From Streptomyces sp. NBC_01723 (GTDB lineage: Bacteria > Actinomycetota > Actinomycetes > Streptomycetales > Streptomycetaceae): 64,000 nucleotides of DNA. Location of the stretch: assembly GCF_036246005.1 (NCBI RefSeq), contig NZ_CP109171.1, forward strand, positions 5,010,001 through 5,074,000, in the 5' to 3' direction. Shown here piece by piece: positions 43,587-54,373 of this stretch (position 1 is the stretch's first letter; each line of letters opens with the position of its first letter). The notes under the pieces are model-generated. The model was not told the origin of the DNA. It did not search any database and saw nothing but the letters and a program-made list of their open reading frames with translations. Position numbers and translations under genes: made by a program.

Positions 43587-44525
43587 ATGAGCACCAACTC
43601 CCGCATCCGCACCTTCGGTACCCGCGAGGCCGGCCCCGGCCGCCCCGTCTACGTCACCGGTGAGATCGGCATCAACCACAACGGCGAGCTGGAGAACGCC
43701 TTCAAGCTGATCGACGCCGCCGCCGAGGCCGGCTGCGACGCCGTCAAGTTCCAGAAGCGCACCCCCGAGATCTGCACCCCGCGCGACCAGTGGGACATCG
43801 AGCGGGACACCCCCTGGGGCCGGATGACGTACATCGACTACCGCCACCGCGTGGAGTTCGGCGAGGACGAGTACCGCCAGATCGACGAGTACTGCAAGAG
43901 CAAGAACATCGCCTGGTTCGCCTCCCCGTGGGACACCGAGGCCGTCGCCTTCCTGGAGAAGTTCGACGTCCCCGCCCATAAGGTCGCCTCCGCCTCGCTG
44001 ACCGACGACGAGCTGCTGCGCGCCCTGCGCGCCACCGGCCGCACCGTCATCCTCTCCACCGGCATGTCCACCCCGAAGCAGATCCGCCACGCGGTCGAGG
44101 TCCTGGGCAGCGACAACATCCTCATGTGCCACGCCACGTCGACGTACCCGGCGCAGGCCGAGGAGCTGAACCTCCGCGTCATCCACACCCTCCAGCAGGA
44201 GTACCCGAACGTCCCGATCGGCTACTCCGGCCACGAGACCGGCCTGCAGACCACGCTCGCCGCCGTCGCCCTCGGCGCCACCTTCGTCGAGCGCCACATC
44301 ACCCTCGACCGCGCCATGTGGGGCTCCGACCAGGCCGCCTCCGTCGAGCCGCAGGGCCTGACCCGCCTGGTGCGCGACATCCGCACCATCGAGGCCTCCC
44401 TCGGCGACGGCGTCAAGAAGGTCTACGAGTCCGAGCTGGGCCCGATGAAGAAGCTGCGCCGCGTCACCGGTGTCGTCGCCGAGGCGGAGATCGCCGACGC
44501 CGCGGGCGAGCCCGTCACCGTCTGA
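43587..44525 (+). CDS. neuB: NeuB-family nonulosonic acid synthase
   Basis: 312 residues forming the NeuB TIM barrel: YVTGEIGINHNGELENAFKLIDAA, DAVKFQKRTPE, KVASASLTDDELLRALRATG, LSTGMST, CHATSTYPA and GYSGHETGLQTTLAAVALGATFVERHITLDR. It condenses phosphoenolpyruvate with a hexosamine or hexose (or its 6-phosphate) to a nine-carbon 2-keto acid. The usual C-terminal antifreeze-like (SAF) domain is absent or much shortened, since the protein ends about 30 residues after the barrel. The fused phosphatase next door argues for a 9-phosphate product such as Kdn-9-P. Confidence 0.9.
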   Translation: MSTNSRIRTFGTREAGPGRPVYVTGEIGINHNGELENAFKLIDAAAEAGCDAVKFQKRTPEICTPRDQWDIERDTPWGRMTYIDYRHRVEFGEDEYRQIDEYCKSKNIAWFASPWDTEAVAFLEKFDVPAHKVASASLTDDELLRALRATGRTVILSTGMSTPKQIRHAVEVLGSDNILMCHATSTYPAQAEELNLRVIHTLQQEYPNVPIGYSGHETGLQTTLAAVALGATFVERHITLDRAMWGSDQAASVEPQGLTRLVRDIRTIEASLGDGVKKVYESELGPMKKLRRVTGVVAEAEIADAAGEPVTV

Positions 44526-44577
44526 CACCAGGCCCCACCACCCCACAAGGCCCTCACCACGGGACGGTCGTACGCCG

Positions 44578-45645
44578 ATGAGCCCCCGCGCCGGGAATGC
44601 CGGCCCCCGCACTCTCGCCTTCGTCGAGAGCCCGGTACAACTGCTGAACGTGCTGGAGTGGGCGCACACCCGCGCACCCGGCGCGGAGCTCACCCTCGTG
44701 GTGCTGTCCCCCGTGGACCCGATGACCCGCGGTCAGCTGCGCCGCATGGCGGAACTGGCCCGCAAGGAGGGCCACGCGATCCGCTGGGAGGAGGCCCGGG
44801 GCGGTGCCACGGCACCCTTCCGCACCGTGGGCGGCCTCACCACCGCCCTGCGCCAGGCCGAACGGGTCGTGATGGGCGACCCCTTCTCCCGCTACGTCCA
44901 ACTGCTCCTGACCATCACCCGCGCCCACGACCTCGTCGTCGTGGACGACGGCACGGCCACGATGGAGTTCGTCACCCAGCTCGCCCAGGGCGAACGCCTG
45001 GTGCGCTGGCACCGCAAGGGCAGCCGGCCCGGCCCGCGCGACCTGCTCTTCGCGCCCGTCTCCCGGTCCGCCCGGCACCGCCTGACCCCGACCCCCGACC
45101 GGCAGGTCTCGGTCTTCTCCTCCATGCCGATCGAGGACGTCCCGGACGGCGTCACCGTCACCGCGAACGACTTCGCCTGGACCCGCGCCCGCTTCGGTCC
45201 GCCGCGCATCACCAAGGGCGCCGACATGGTCGGCACCTCCCTGGTCGAGACGGGTGTGGTCGAGGCCGACCGCTACCTGGACGCCGTACGCGGCCTGGCG
45301 AGGACGCACGGGGCGGCCCGCTACTTCGCCCACCGCCGCGAGAGCGCCGAGAAGCTGCACCGGCTGGCCGTGGAGACGGGCCTGCAGATCGTCCGCCCCG
45401 ACCTCCCGCTGGAGCTGATCGCCCGCCGCGGCCCGATCGGCCGAACGGTTCTCAGTTTCCCGTCCACCGTCGTCCACACCCTGCCGCTGGCCCTGGCCGG
45501 CACCGAGGTCCGCGTCGCGGTCTGCGACATCGACCCCGCCTGGCTCACCCAGCACGCCTCACCGCGGGCCCGGGGCTTCCTGTCCGGGGTCACGGGCTCG
45601 GCCCGGGACGTCCACCGGCTGTCGGCGGTGGCGCACGCGGGATAG
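44578..45645 (+). CDS. GT52-like putative sialyl/glycosyltransferase
   Basis: 355 residues. The start TLAFVESPVQLLNVLEWAHTR resembles the P-L-Q-L-x-N block of GT52 lipo-oligosaccharide sialyltransferases, DLVVVDDGTATMEF is the mid-protein DDG motif, and ARYFAHRRESAEKL and VLSFPSTVVHTLPL are the H-R-E and S/T blocks of that GT-B fold. ATG 44578 lies 52 bp after neuB with no strong ribosome site. It completes the rightward operon and would use CMP-nonulosonate. Confidence 0.65.
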   Translation: MSPRAGNAGPRTLAFVESPVQLLNVLEWAHTRAPGAELTLVVLSPVDPMTRGQLRRMAELARKEGHAIRWEEARGGATAPFRTVGGLTTALRQAERVVMGDPFSRYVQLLLTITRAHDLVVVDDGTATMEFVTQLAQGERLVRWHRKGSRPGPRDLLFAPVSRSARHRLTPTPDRQVSVFSSMPIEDVPDGVTVTANDFAWTRARFGPPRITKGADMVGTSLVETGVVEADRYLDAVRGLARTHGAARYFAHRRESAEKLHRLAVETGLQIVRPDLPLELIARRGPIGRTVLSFPSTVVHTLPLALAGTEVRVAVCDIDPAWLTQHASPRARGFLSGVTGSARDVHRLSAVAHAG

Positions 45646-45881
45646 GACATCTCACGTGGACGGTCCAGCGTGGCTCGGCCGTACCGTGGTATGCGTGAGA
45701 GGAGCAAGTGAACAGGAAAGACGGAGCCGGGTGCCGAGGCCAGAAGCGGGTGAGTGTACCCACCCCCGTTGAGAGCCATGCGCCGAGCGGCCAACTTTCT
45801 TCGCCTAACGGGCTGAAATTTTGTTGATCGCGGGACAGTTGACCACCCCGGCGTCCTACCCTTCAGAGGGTGAAGCAACTG
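45646..45881 (+). other. Intergenic region before the amidohydrolase gene
   Basis: About 236 bp. A candidate 39-codon frame (GTG 45708 to TGA 45827) preceded by GAGGAG is present, but it has no recognisable similarity and non-Streptomyces-like third positions, so I do not call it. An AT-rich block at 45810-45830 may be the promoter of the next gene. Confidence 0.4.
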
Positions 45882-47120
45882 ATGTCCCGTGAGACCGAGG
45901 CCGATCCGTCAGGGGAAGCGCAACTTCCCGGTACGTTGCCGGAGGCGTTGCGCGCAGAACTCGTGGCCTTCCGCCGCGACCTGCACATGCACCCCGAGCT
46001 GGGCAACCAGGAGTTCCGCACCACCGCCGCCATCAAGGAACGGCTCGAACGAGCCGGCCTCAAGCCGCGCGTGCTTCCGGTCGGAACCGGGCTCGTCTGC
46101 GACATCGGCACCAACACCGACTCGGGACAGTGGGCGGGCGGGCCGCGCATGCTCGCCCTGCGGGCCGACATCGACGCCCTGCCCATTCCGGACACCAAGA
46201 GCGACTGCCCGTACCACTCGCGGGTGCCGGACCGCGCCCACGCCTGCGGCCACGACGTGCACACCACCGTCGTCCTCGGCACCGGACTGGTCCTCGCCGC
46301 GCTGCACGAGCGGGGGCTGCTGCCCCGGCCCGTGCGGCTGGTCTTCCAGCCCGCCGAGGAGGTGCTGCCCGGCGGTGCCGCCGACGCGATCGAGGGCGGG
46401 GCGCTCGACGGGGTGCGCCGGATCCTGGCCGTGCACTGCGACCCCCGGGTGGACGCCGGGCGGATCGGACTGCGGGTGGGGCCCATCACCTCCGCCTGCG
46501 ACCGGCTGGAGATCGCCCTCAACGGCCCCGGCGGCCACACCGCCCGCCCGCACCTGACGACCGACCTGGTCACCGCCGCCGCGCGAGTGGTCACCGACGT
46601 GCCCTCGCTCGTCGCCCGGCGCGTGGACAGCCGCAGCGGCCTCGCCCTGACCTGGGGCCGGGTCGAGTCCGGCCACGCCCCGAACGTCATCCCCCAGCAC
46701 GCCGAACTCGCCGGGACGGTCCGCTGCCTCGACCTCGACGCCTGGCGCCAGGCCCCCGACCTGGTGGTGGGCGCCATCGACGAGATCGCCAACCTGTACC
46801 GGGCGAAGTCCGAGATCACCTACGTACGGGGCGTCCCGCCGGTCGTCAACGAGGTGACCAGCGTCGAACTCCTCCAGACCGCCATGATCACCCGGCTGGG
46901 CACGGACTCCGTGGAGAGCACCGAGCAGAGCCTGGGCGGCGAGGACTTCTCCTGGTACCTGGAGCACGTGCCCGGCGCCATGGCCCGCCTCGGCGTCCGC
47001 CCGCCCGGCGAGCGCACCGTCCGCGACCTGCATCAGGGCGACTTCGACGTGGACGAGCACGCCATCACCGTCGGCGTGGAGATGTTCACCGCGGCGGCGC
47101 TCATCGACGCCGTCAACTGA
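45882..47120 (+). CDS. M20-family amidohydrolase
   Basis: 412 residues. Typical M20D metal sites: FRRDLHMHPELG near residue 30, LRADIDALPI, HACGHDVHTT, FQPAEE and the dimerisation domain with GPGGHTARP. Members hydrolyse N-acyl or aminoacyl amides; the substrate is not evident. ATG 45882 has AGGGTGA 8 bp upstream; GTG 45870 is in frame but has no room for a ribosome site. It lies just before two lipoprotein genes of a nucleoside-type transporter, though it need not be cotranscribed with them. Confidence 0.87.
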   Translation: MSRETEADPSGEAQLPGTLPEALRAELVAFRRDLHMHPELGNQEFRTTAAIKERLERAGLKPRVLPVGTGLVCDIGTNTDSGQWAGGPRMLALRADIDALPIPDTKSDCPYHSRVPDRAHACGHDVHTTVVLGTGLVLAALHERGLLPRPVRLVFQPAEEVLPGGAADAIEGGALDGVRRILAVHCDPRVDAGRIGLRVGPITSACDRLEIALNGPGGHTARPHLTTDLVTAAARVVTDVPSLVARRVDSRSGLALTWGRVESGHAPNVIPQHAELAGTVRCLDLDAWRQAPDLVVGAIDEIANLYRAKSEITYVRGVPPVVNEVTSVELLQTAMITRLGTDSVESTEQSLGGEDFSWYLEHVPGAMARLGVRPPGERTVRDLHQGDFDVDEHAITVGVEMFTAAALIDAVN

Positions 47121-47256
47121 GCGCACCCGTCCACCGAGCCCGTCGCGGCCCCGGCCGCGGCGGGCCGGGGCAGCCTGATGCGGTCGTTCACAAGGTCGTA
47201 ACCGGCCAGCGGCACGAATGGGTAACGGCCACGCGGAACCCCGTTCCCAGGAGTTT

Positions 47257-47275
47257 CTACGCGCGTTAATCTGCG
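47257..47275 (+). promoter_or_regulatory. CTACGCGCGTTAATCTGCG element, copy 1
   Basis: 19 bp repeated exactly upstream of the next lipoprotein gene. It begins 66 bp before the start of the first lipoprotein gene. CTACGCGCG followed by TTA resembles the half-sites of the palindrome CTACGCGCGTAG found upstream of the ABC operon. Confidence 0.6.
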
Positions 47276-47322
47276 CCGAACCGAGCGCCCGCTGCGGGGC
47301 TTTGGAGAATGGGGAACTTCAG

Positions 47323-48363
47323 ATGCGTCGGATATCGAGACTCACCCGCGTCGCGGTGGGGGCCGCGTCGCTCGCACTCGCCGCCACGGCCTGCGGAGGC
47401 ACCAGCAGCGACAGCGGAGACGGCAAGGACGACAAGGGCCTCGCCATCGCGTACGACATCGGCGGCAAGGGCGACCAGTCCTTCAACGACGCCGCGTACG
47501 CCGGTCTGGAGCGGGCGAAGAAGGAGTTCGGCTACAAGACCGCCGACATCGAGCCCACCGACGGTGAGACGGACGCCGACAAGGAACAGCGTCTGACCTC
47601 CCTGGCCAAGCAGGGCTACAACCCCGTCATCGGCGTCGGCTTCGCCTACGGCCCGGCGATGAAGGCGGTCGCCGCCAAGTACCCGGACACCACCTTCGGC
47701 ATCGTCGACTCGGTGGTCGAGGGCAAGAACGTGGCCTCCCTCGTCTTCGCCGAGAACGAGGCGTCCTACCTCGCCGGCGTCGCCGCCGCCAAGGCCACCA
47801 AGACCAAGACGGTGGGCTTCGTGGGCGGTGTGGACGTCCCGCTGATCCACAAGTTCGAGGCGGGCTACGAGCAGGGCGTCAAGGACACCGACCCCAAGGT
47901 CAAGGTCATCTCGCAGTACCTGACGCAGACCGCCGAGGAGGGCGGCTTCTCCAGCCCCGACAAGGGTCGCGCGGCGGCCGAGGGGCAGATCGAGAAGAAG
48001 GCCGACGTGGTCTACCAGGCGGCCGGGCTGTCCGGGCAGGGCGTGATCGAGGCGGCCGCCAAGGCGAAGGTCTGGGCGATCGGCGTCGACTCGGACCAGT
48101 ACGAGCAGGAGGCCCTCGCGGCCTACAAGGACCACATCCTGACCTCCGCCCTCAAGGACATCAACGGGGCGGTCTACGCGCTGGCCAAGTCCGTCGAGGA
48201 CGACAAGCCGCTGACCGGCACCCAGACCTTCGACCTGAAGTCGGACGGGGTGGGCCTGTCCGACAGCAACCCGAAGTTCGCCGAGGTCCCGGGCGCCAAG
48301 GACGCCGTGGCCAAGGCCAAGGAGGGCATCACCAGCGGCTCGATCAAGGTGAAGACCGAGTAG
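47323..48363 (+). CDS. BMP-family substrate-binding lipoprotein 1
   Basis: 346 residues. A lipoprotein signal (RVAVGAASLALAATAC, Cys about 24) leads to a BMP/Med periplasmic-binding domain: AIAYDIGGKGDQSFNDAAYAGL, GVGFAYGPAM, TFGIVDS, VGFVGGVDVPLIHKFEAGYEQG, GVDSDQYEQEAL. Characterised relatives bind nucleosides. It pairs with the ABC subunits at 49869-53955. A strong hairpin terminator follows. Confidence 0.92.
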   Translation: MRRISRLTRVAVGAASLALAATACGGTSSDSGDGKDDKGLAIAYDIGGKGDQSFNDAAYAGLERAKKEFGYKTADIEPTDGETDADKEQRLTSLAKQGYNPVIGVGFAYGPAMKAVAAKYPDTTFGIVDSVVEGKNVASLVFAENEASYLAGVAAAKATKTKTVGFVGGVDVPLIHKFEAGYEQGVKDTDPKVKVISQYLTQTAEEGGFSSPDKGRAAAEGQIEKKADVVYQAAGLSGQGVIEAAAKAKVWAIGVDSDQYEQEALAAYKDHILTSALKDINGAVYALAKSVEDDKPLTGTQTFDLKSDGVGLSDSNPKFAEVPGAKDAVAKAKEGITSGSIKVKTE

Positions 48364-48386
48364 CGGGGGCCTCCACGGCACTTCCT

Positions 48387-48421
48387 GAAGCGGGCGGGCG
48401 CCCCGGGCGCCCGCCCGCTTC
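48387..48421 (+). terminator. Terminator after lipoprotein gene 1
   Basis: GAAGCGGGCGGGCGCCC (48387-48403) and its exact complement (48405-48421) form a GC stem of about 15 bp with a tight loop, 24 bp after the stop. Confidence 0.88.
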
Positions 48422-48566
48422 GGCATGCCCCGACCGGGCTCCCGGCACCGCCCGCGGCGTCACACTCCGCCACCCTCCGTTTGCGTCCGGCAAGACTTTC
48501 CCGTTCCTCCGGCCCCCTAGCTCACGGGCGGATAACAAGGTGGACAGAAGGGGTTTTCAGGCAGGT

Positions 48567-48585
48567 CTACGCGCGTTAATCTGCG
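48567..48585 (+). promoter_or_regulatory. CTACGCGCGTTAATCTGCG element, copy 2
   Basis: Exact 19-bp repeat of 47257-47275, 77 bp before the second lipoprotein gene. The similarity continues as CGAA plus a degenerate run, so the promoter region itself was probably duplicated with the gene. Confidence 0.6.
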
Positions 48586-48643
48586 GCGAAACCAGCGCCG
48601 CAGCCGAACCGTCCCAGGCGCTTGTACGACAGGAGCACCAGAC

Positions 48644-49690
48644 ATGCGCCGGATTTCCCGGATCACGGTCGCAGGCGCAGCGACCGCCTCCCTCGCCCTC
48701 GCGCTCTCCGCCTGCGGTGGTACCTCGACCTCCTCCGGGTCGGACTCCGACGGCGACAAGGGCCTCGCCATCGCCTACGACGTCGGCGGCAAGGGCGACC
48801 AGTCCTTCAACGACGCCGCGTACGCCGGTCTGGAGCAGGCGAAGAAGGAGTTCGGCTACGAGACCGCCGACGTCGAGCCCACCGACGGCGAGACCGACGC
48901 CGACAAGGAGCAGCGCCTGGTCTCCCTGGCCAAGCAGGGTCACAACCCGGTCGTCGGTGTCGGCTACGCGTACGCCGCCGCGATCAAGAACGCCGCCGAG
49001 AAGTACCCGGACACCACCTTCGGCATCGTGGACGACGCCACGATCGAGTCGAAGAACGTGGCTGACCTGGTCTTCAACGAGGAGCAGGCCTCCTACCTCG
49101 CCGGTGTCGCCGCGGCCAAGACCACCAAGACCGACACGGTCGGCTTCGTGGGCGGCGTGGACATCCCGCTGATCCACAAGTTCCAGGCCGGCTTCGCGCA
49201 GGGCGTCAAGGACACCGACCCCAAGGTCAAGGTCCTCTCCCAGTACCTCACGCAGACCGCGGAGGAGGGCGGCTTCTCCAGCCCCGACAAGGGCAAGACC
49301 GCCGCCGAGGGCCAGATGGAGAAGAAGGCCGACGTGGTCTACGCGGCCGCCGGCCTCTCCGGCCAGGGCGTGATCGAGGCCGCCGCCGCCAAGAAGGTCT
49401 GGGCGATCGGCGTCGACTCCGACCAGTACAAGCAGGAAGCCCTCGCCAAGTACAAGGACTACATCCTGACTTCGGCCACCAAGGACGTCGCCAAGGCCGT
49501 ATACAACCTCGCGAAGTCCGTCGAGGACGGCAAGCCGGAGACCGGTATCGTTCGGGGCGATCTGAAGTCCGGCGAGGTCGGTCTCTCGGACTCCAACCCG
49601 AAGTTCGCGGACGACGCCGAGCTCCAGGCAGCCATCAAGACGGCCAAGGAGAAGATCATCAGCGGCGAGATCAAGGTCAAGAGCAGCTGA
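48644..49690 (+). CDS. BMP-family substrate-binding lipoprotein 2
   Basis: 348 residues, clearly a tandem duplicate of lipoprotein 1 (most of the mature protein is identical or conservative). Signal RITVAGAATASLALALSAC ends at the lipobox Cys, followed by a short Ser/Gly/Asp linker. The ligand-loop motifs match lipoprotein 1, with GYAYAAAI in place of GFAYGPAM at one ligand loop. A near-perfect hairpin (49755-49793) separates it from the ABC operon. Confidence 0.92.
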   Translation: MRRISRITVAGAATASLALALSACGGTSTSSGSDSDGDKGLAIAYDVGGKGDQSFNDAAYAGLEQAKKEFGYETADVEPTDGETDADKEQRLVSLAKQGHNPVVGVGYAYAAAIKNAAEKYPDTTFGIVDDATIESKNVADLVFNEEQASYLAGVAAAKTTKTDTVGFVGGVDIPLIHKFQAGFAQGVKDTDPKVKVLSQYLTQTAEEGGFSSPDKGKTAAEGQMEKKADVVYAAAGLSGQGVIEAAAAKKVWAIGVDSDQYKQEALAKYKDYILTSATKDVAKAVYNLAKSVEDGKPETGIVRGDLKSGEVGLSDSNPKFADDAELQAAIKTAKEKIISGEIKVKSS

Positions 49691-49754
49691 GCACCGAGCA
49701 GCCGACCAGCAATACCTCGAACAGCGTGTAACCGCGCCGGTCGCACCGCTCGGC

Positions 49755-49793
49755 GGGGTACGGGGAGGGAGCTTCCGGCCCTCCTCGTACCCC
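49755..49793 (+). terminator. Terminator after lipoprotein gene 2
   Basis: GGGGTACGGGGAGGG (49755-49769) pairs with CCCTCCTCGTACCCC (49779-49793), 14 of 15 positions matching, with a 9-nt loop. Confidence 0.8.
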
Positions 49794-49837
49794 GTCGTGT
49801 CGATGTGCCGCCGCCGCTTTTAGATGCCGTAGGGGCG

Positions 49838-49849
49838 CTACGCGCGTAG
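49838..49849. promoter_or_regulatory. CTACGCGCGTAG palindrome before the ABC operon
   Basis: A perfect 12-bp palindrome 20 bp before the GTG at 49869, containing the same CTACGCGCG core as the elements upstream of both lipoprotein genes. Position and symmetry suggest an operator for one regulator of the uptake genes. Confidence 0.55.
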
Positions 49850-49868
49850 ACGGCCCCCGTCCCCAGGA

Positions 49869-51568
<1,700 letters not shown>

Positions 51569-51569
<1 letters not shown>

Positions 51570-52693
51570 TGAAGAAGTTCGACAAGGAGCGCGTGCTCCT
51601 CGCGGTGGCCGGACCGGTCATCGCGCTCGCCGTGGCCTTCGTGCTCAGCGCGATCGTCCTGATCGCCTCGGGCAAGAACCCGGTCGAACCGTTCGCCCTG
51701 ATGTTCGAGCAGGCCGGATTCTCCGACATCCAGGTCCTGATCATCAACCAGGCGTCGATGTACTACATCGCCGCCCTGGCGGTCGCCATCGGCTTCCGGA
51801 TGAACCTGTTCAACATCGGCGTCGACGGCCAGTACCAGCTCGCCGCCATGATGGCCGCGATCGTCGGCGCGCACGCCAACCTGCCGGCGTTCCTCCAGAT
51901 CCCGCTGCTCCTCCTGACCGCCGTGTGCACCGGCGCCTTCTGGTCCGGCATCGCCGGTGTCCTTAAGGTCACCCGCGGCGTCAGCGAGGTCGTCGCGACG
52001 ATCATGCTGAACGCCATCGCCACCTCCGTCATCGGCTACCTGTGGCTGCCTGACGTCTTCGGCGTCAAGATCGGCAACAACAACACCACCGGCGAGATGC
52101 ACGAGTCCGGCTGGGTCCCCGGCATCGACATGGGCGCGGCCGGCGAGATCTACGGCCTGGTCGTCCTCGCCGTGCTCCTCGGCATCGCCTACTGGGTCGT
52201 CCTCAACCGCACCCGATTCGGCTTCGACCTGCGCGCCTCCGGCGCCTCCGAGTCCGCCGCCGCGGCCAGCGGTGTCGACCCCAAGCGCATGGTGCTCACC
52301 GCGATGCTCCTCTCCGGCGGCCTCGCCGGTCTCGCGGGCCTGCCGATCCTGCTCGGCGACACCCACACCTACAGCCTCAACTTCCCCACCGGCATCGGCT
52401 TCCTCGGCATCGGCATCGCGCTGCTCGGCCGCAACAGCCCGGTCGGCATCGCCTTCGCCGCCCTGCTGTGGGCCTGGCTCGACAAGGCCTCGCCCGAACT
52501 GGACTTCCACGGTTACGACAAGGAGATCGCGGTCATCATGCAGGGCCTGATCGTCCTCTCGGTCGTCGTCTCCTACGAGGCCGTCCGCGAGTGGGGTCTG
52601 CGCCGCCAGCAGCGCCGGGTCGGCGCCGAGCTGGCCGCCGGACACGTCCTCGGCGCCACCGACAACACCAAGAAGGAGGTGGCTGGCCGATGA
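51569..52693 (+). CDS. ABC transporter permease 1
   Basis: 374 residues, about eight to ten helices. ALAVAIGFRMNLFNIGVDGQYQLAAMMAA and GDTHTYSLNFPTGIGFLGIGIALLGRNSPVGI are the BPD_transp_2 blocks of BmpB/NupP-type permeases. The gene overlaps the ATPase stop by one base and the next permease by 4 bp, so the three are translationally coupled. Confidence 0.92.
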
Positions 52694-53955
52694 CCACCGC
52701 AACCGACCTCAACCAGCCCACGCTGGAGCACGGGGCGCCGGCCGGCCGCCGGATCTCGCTGGGGGTCCTGATGCTGGTCATCGCCGGCGCCCTGGCGCTG
52801 ACCTCCATCGTCCGCCTCATCACCGGCGCCAACGGCATCACCAACGTCAGCCAGATGTCCACCGCGCTCCAGCTCGCCGTGCCGATCGGCCTCGCCGGTC
52901 TCGGCGGTCTGTGGGCCGAGCGCGCGGGCGTGGTCAACATCGGCCTCGAGGGCATGATGATCCTCGGCACCTGGTTCGGTGCCTGGGCCGGCTTCCAGTG
53001 GGGCCCGTGGACCGGTGTCCTCGTCGGCATCGTCGGCGGCGCGCTCGGCGGCCTGCTGCACGCCATCGTGACGATCACCTTCAACGTCAACCACATCGTC
53101 TCCGGCGTGGCCATCAACATCCTCGCCCTCGGCGCCACCCGTTACCTCGCCCCGCTGGCCTTCGAGGGACACCAGGGCGGCTCGGCCAAGCAGTCCCCGC
53201 CGGTGGACTCCCTCGGGCACTTCACGGTGCCGGGCCTCTCCGACGGGCTGGTGAACCTGAACGACCGGCACTGGTTCCTGATCTCGGACATCGCGGGCCT
53301 GCTCGGCGGTCTGGTCACCAACGTCTCCTGGCTCACGCTGATCGCCGTCGCGCTGATCCCCGCCACCTGGTACATCCTGTGGCGCACCTCGTTCGGCCTG
53401 CGCCTGCGCTCCTGCGGCGAGAACCCGATCGCGGCCGAGTCGCTGGGCGTCAACGTCTACAAGTACAAGTACCTGGCCGTGATCATCTCCGGCGGTCTGG
53501 CCGGCCTCGGCGGCGTCTTCCTCTCCATCGTGGCCAACCCCTTCTACCTGGAGGGCCAGACCAGCGGCCGCGGCTACATCGGCCTCGCGGCGATGATCTT
53601 CGGCAACTGGATGCCGGGCGGACTCGCCATCGGCGCCGGGCTGTTCGGCTACACCGACAGCCTCAACCTGCGCGGCGGCTCCGCCAACGTGCACGCCCTG
53701 CTGCTGCTCGGCGCGCTGCTGCTGGTGGCCGGCGCCATCTGGCTCGCGATCCGCAAGAAGTACGTCAAGGCCGCGATCACGGTGCTCGTCGGCGCCCTGG
53801 TCTTCGCCTGGTACGCCGGCACCGACGACGTCCCCAACCAGGTCGTCTCCGCCACGCCGTACGTCGTCACCCTCGTCGTCCTCGCGCTCTCCGCCCAGCG
53901 GCTGCGGATGCCCAGGGCGAACGGCATGCCGTACCGGAAGGGGCAGGGCAAGTGA
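52690..53955 (+). CDS. ABC transporter permease 2
   Basis: 421 residues with about ten helices. LWAERAGVVNIGLEGMMILGTWFGAW and GRGYIGLAAMIFGNWMPGG are the BPD_transp_2 signature segments. It forms the membrane heterodimer with permease 1. ATG 52690 overlaps the previous stop. Its own stop overlaps the cytidine deaminase start (GTGA). Confidence 0.92.
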   Translation: MTTATDLNQPTLEHGAPAGRRISLGVLMLVIAGALALTSIVRLITGANGITNVSQMSTALQLAVPIGLAGLGGLWAERAGVVNIGLEGMMILGTWFGAWAGFQWGPWTGVLVGIVGGALGGLLHAIVTITFNVNHIVSGVAINILALGATRYLAPLAFEGHQGGSAKQSPPVDSLGHFTVPGLSDGLVNLNDRHWFLISDIAGLLGGLVTNVSWLTLIAVALIPATWYILWRTSFGLRLRSCGENPIAAESLGVNVYKYKYLAVIISGGLAGLGGVFLSIVANPFYLEGQTSGRGYIGLAAMIFGNWMPGGLAIGAGLFGYTDSLNLRGGSANVHALLLLGALLLVAGAIWLAIRKKYVKAAITVLVGALVFAWYAGTDDVPNQVVSATPYVVTLVVLALSAQRLRMPRANGMPYRKGQGK

Positions 53956-54344
53956 CGGCCGCCGACTGGGACGGACTGCGCGCGGCCGCCCGGGACGCGA
54001 TGTCCCGGGCGTACGCCCCCTACTCCGGATACGCCGTCGGCGCCGCCGCCCTGGTCGACGACGGCCGCACGGTGACCGGCTGCAACGTGGAGAACGCCAG
54101 CTACGGCATCTCCCTGTGCGCCGAGTGCGGGCTCGTCTCCCAGCTCCGGCTGAGCGGCGGCGGCCGCTTGACGCACTTCGTCTGCGTCGACGGCGAGGGC
54201 GCGGTCCTCGTCCCGTGCGGGCGCTGCCGCCAGCTGCTGCACGAGTTCGGCGGCCCGGAGCTGCTGCTCGACACCCCGGCCGGGATCGTCCCCCTGTCGG
54301 AGATGCTCCCGCAGGCCTTCGGCCCGGACCACCTCACCAAGTAA
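53952..54344 (+). CDS. cdd: Cytidine deaminase
   Basis: 130 residues. Zinc site: CNVENASYGISLCAE (catalytic Glu, first ligand Cys) and PCGRCRQ (two ligand cysteines); YAPYSGYAVGAA is the substrate-binding N-terminal motif. It converts (deoxy)cytidine to (deoxy)uridine. GTG 53952 overlaps the permease stop, so import and first salvage step are made together. Confidence 0.94.
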   Translation: MTAADWDGLRAAARDAMSRAYAPYSGYAVGAAALVDDGRTVTGCNVENASYGISLCAECGLVSQLRLSGGGRLTHFVCVDGEGAVLVPCGRCRQLLHEFGGPELLLDTPAGIVPLSEMLPQAFGPDHLTK

Positions 54345-54373
54345 CTCCCGCAATCCCGTTAGGAAAGCCATAC

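Noticed and set aside
45708..45827. 39-codon open frame with GAGGAG before its GTG, upstream of the amidohydrolase gene.
   Set aside because: The ribosome site is too close (3 nt), third positions are not GC-biased as in the rest of the window, and no similarity is apparent.
47257..47282. Considered the CTACGCGCGTTAATCTGCG repeat as a transposon end or riboswitch core.
   Set aside because: No flanking inverted partner or conserved aptamer fold; it occurs only upstream of functionally linked genes, so an operator/promoter element is simpler.
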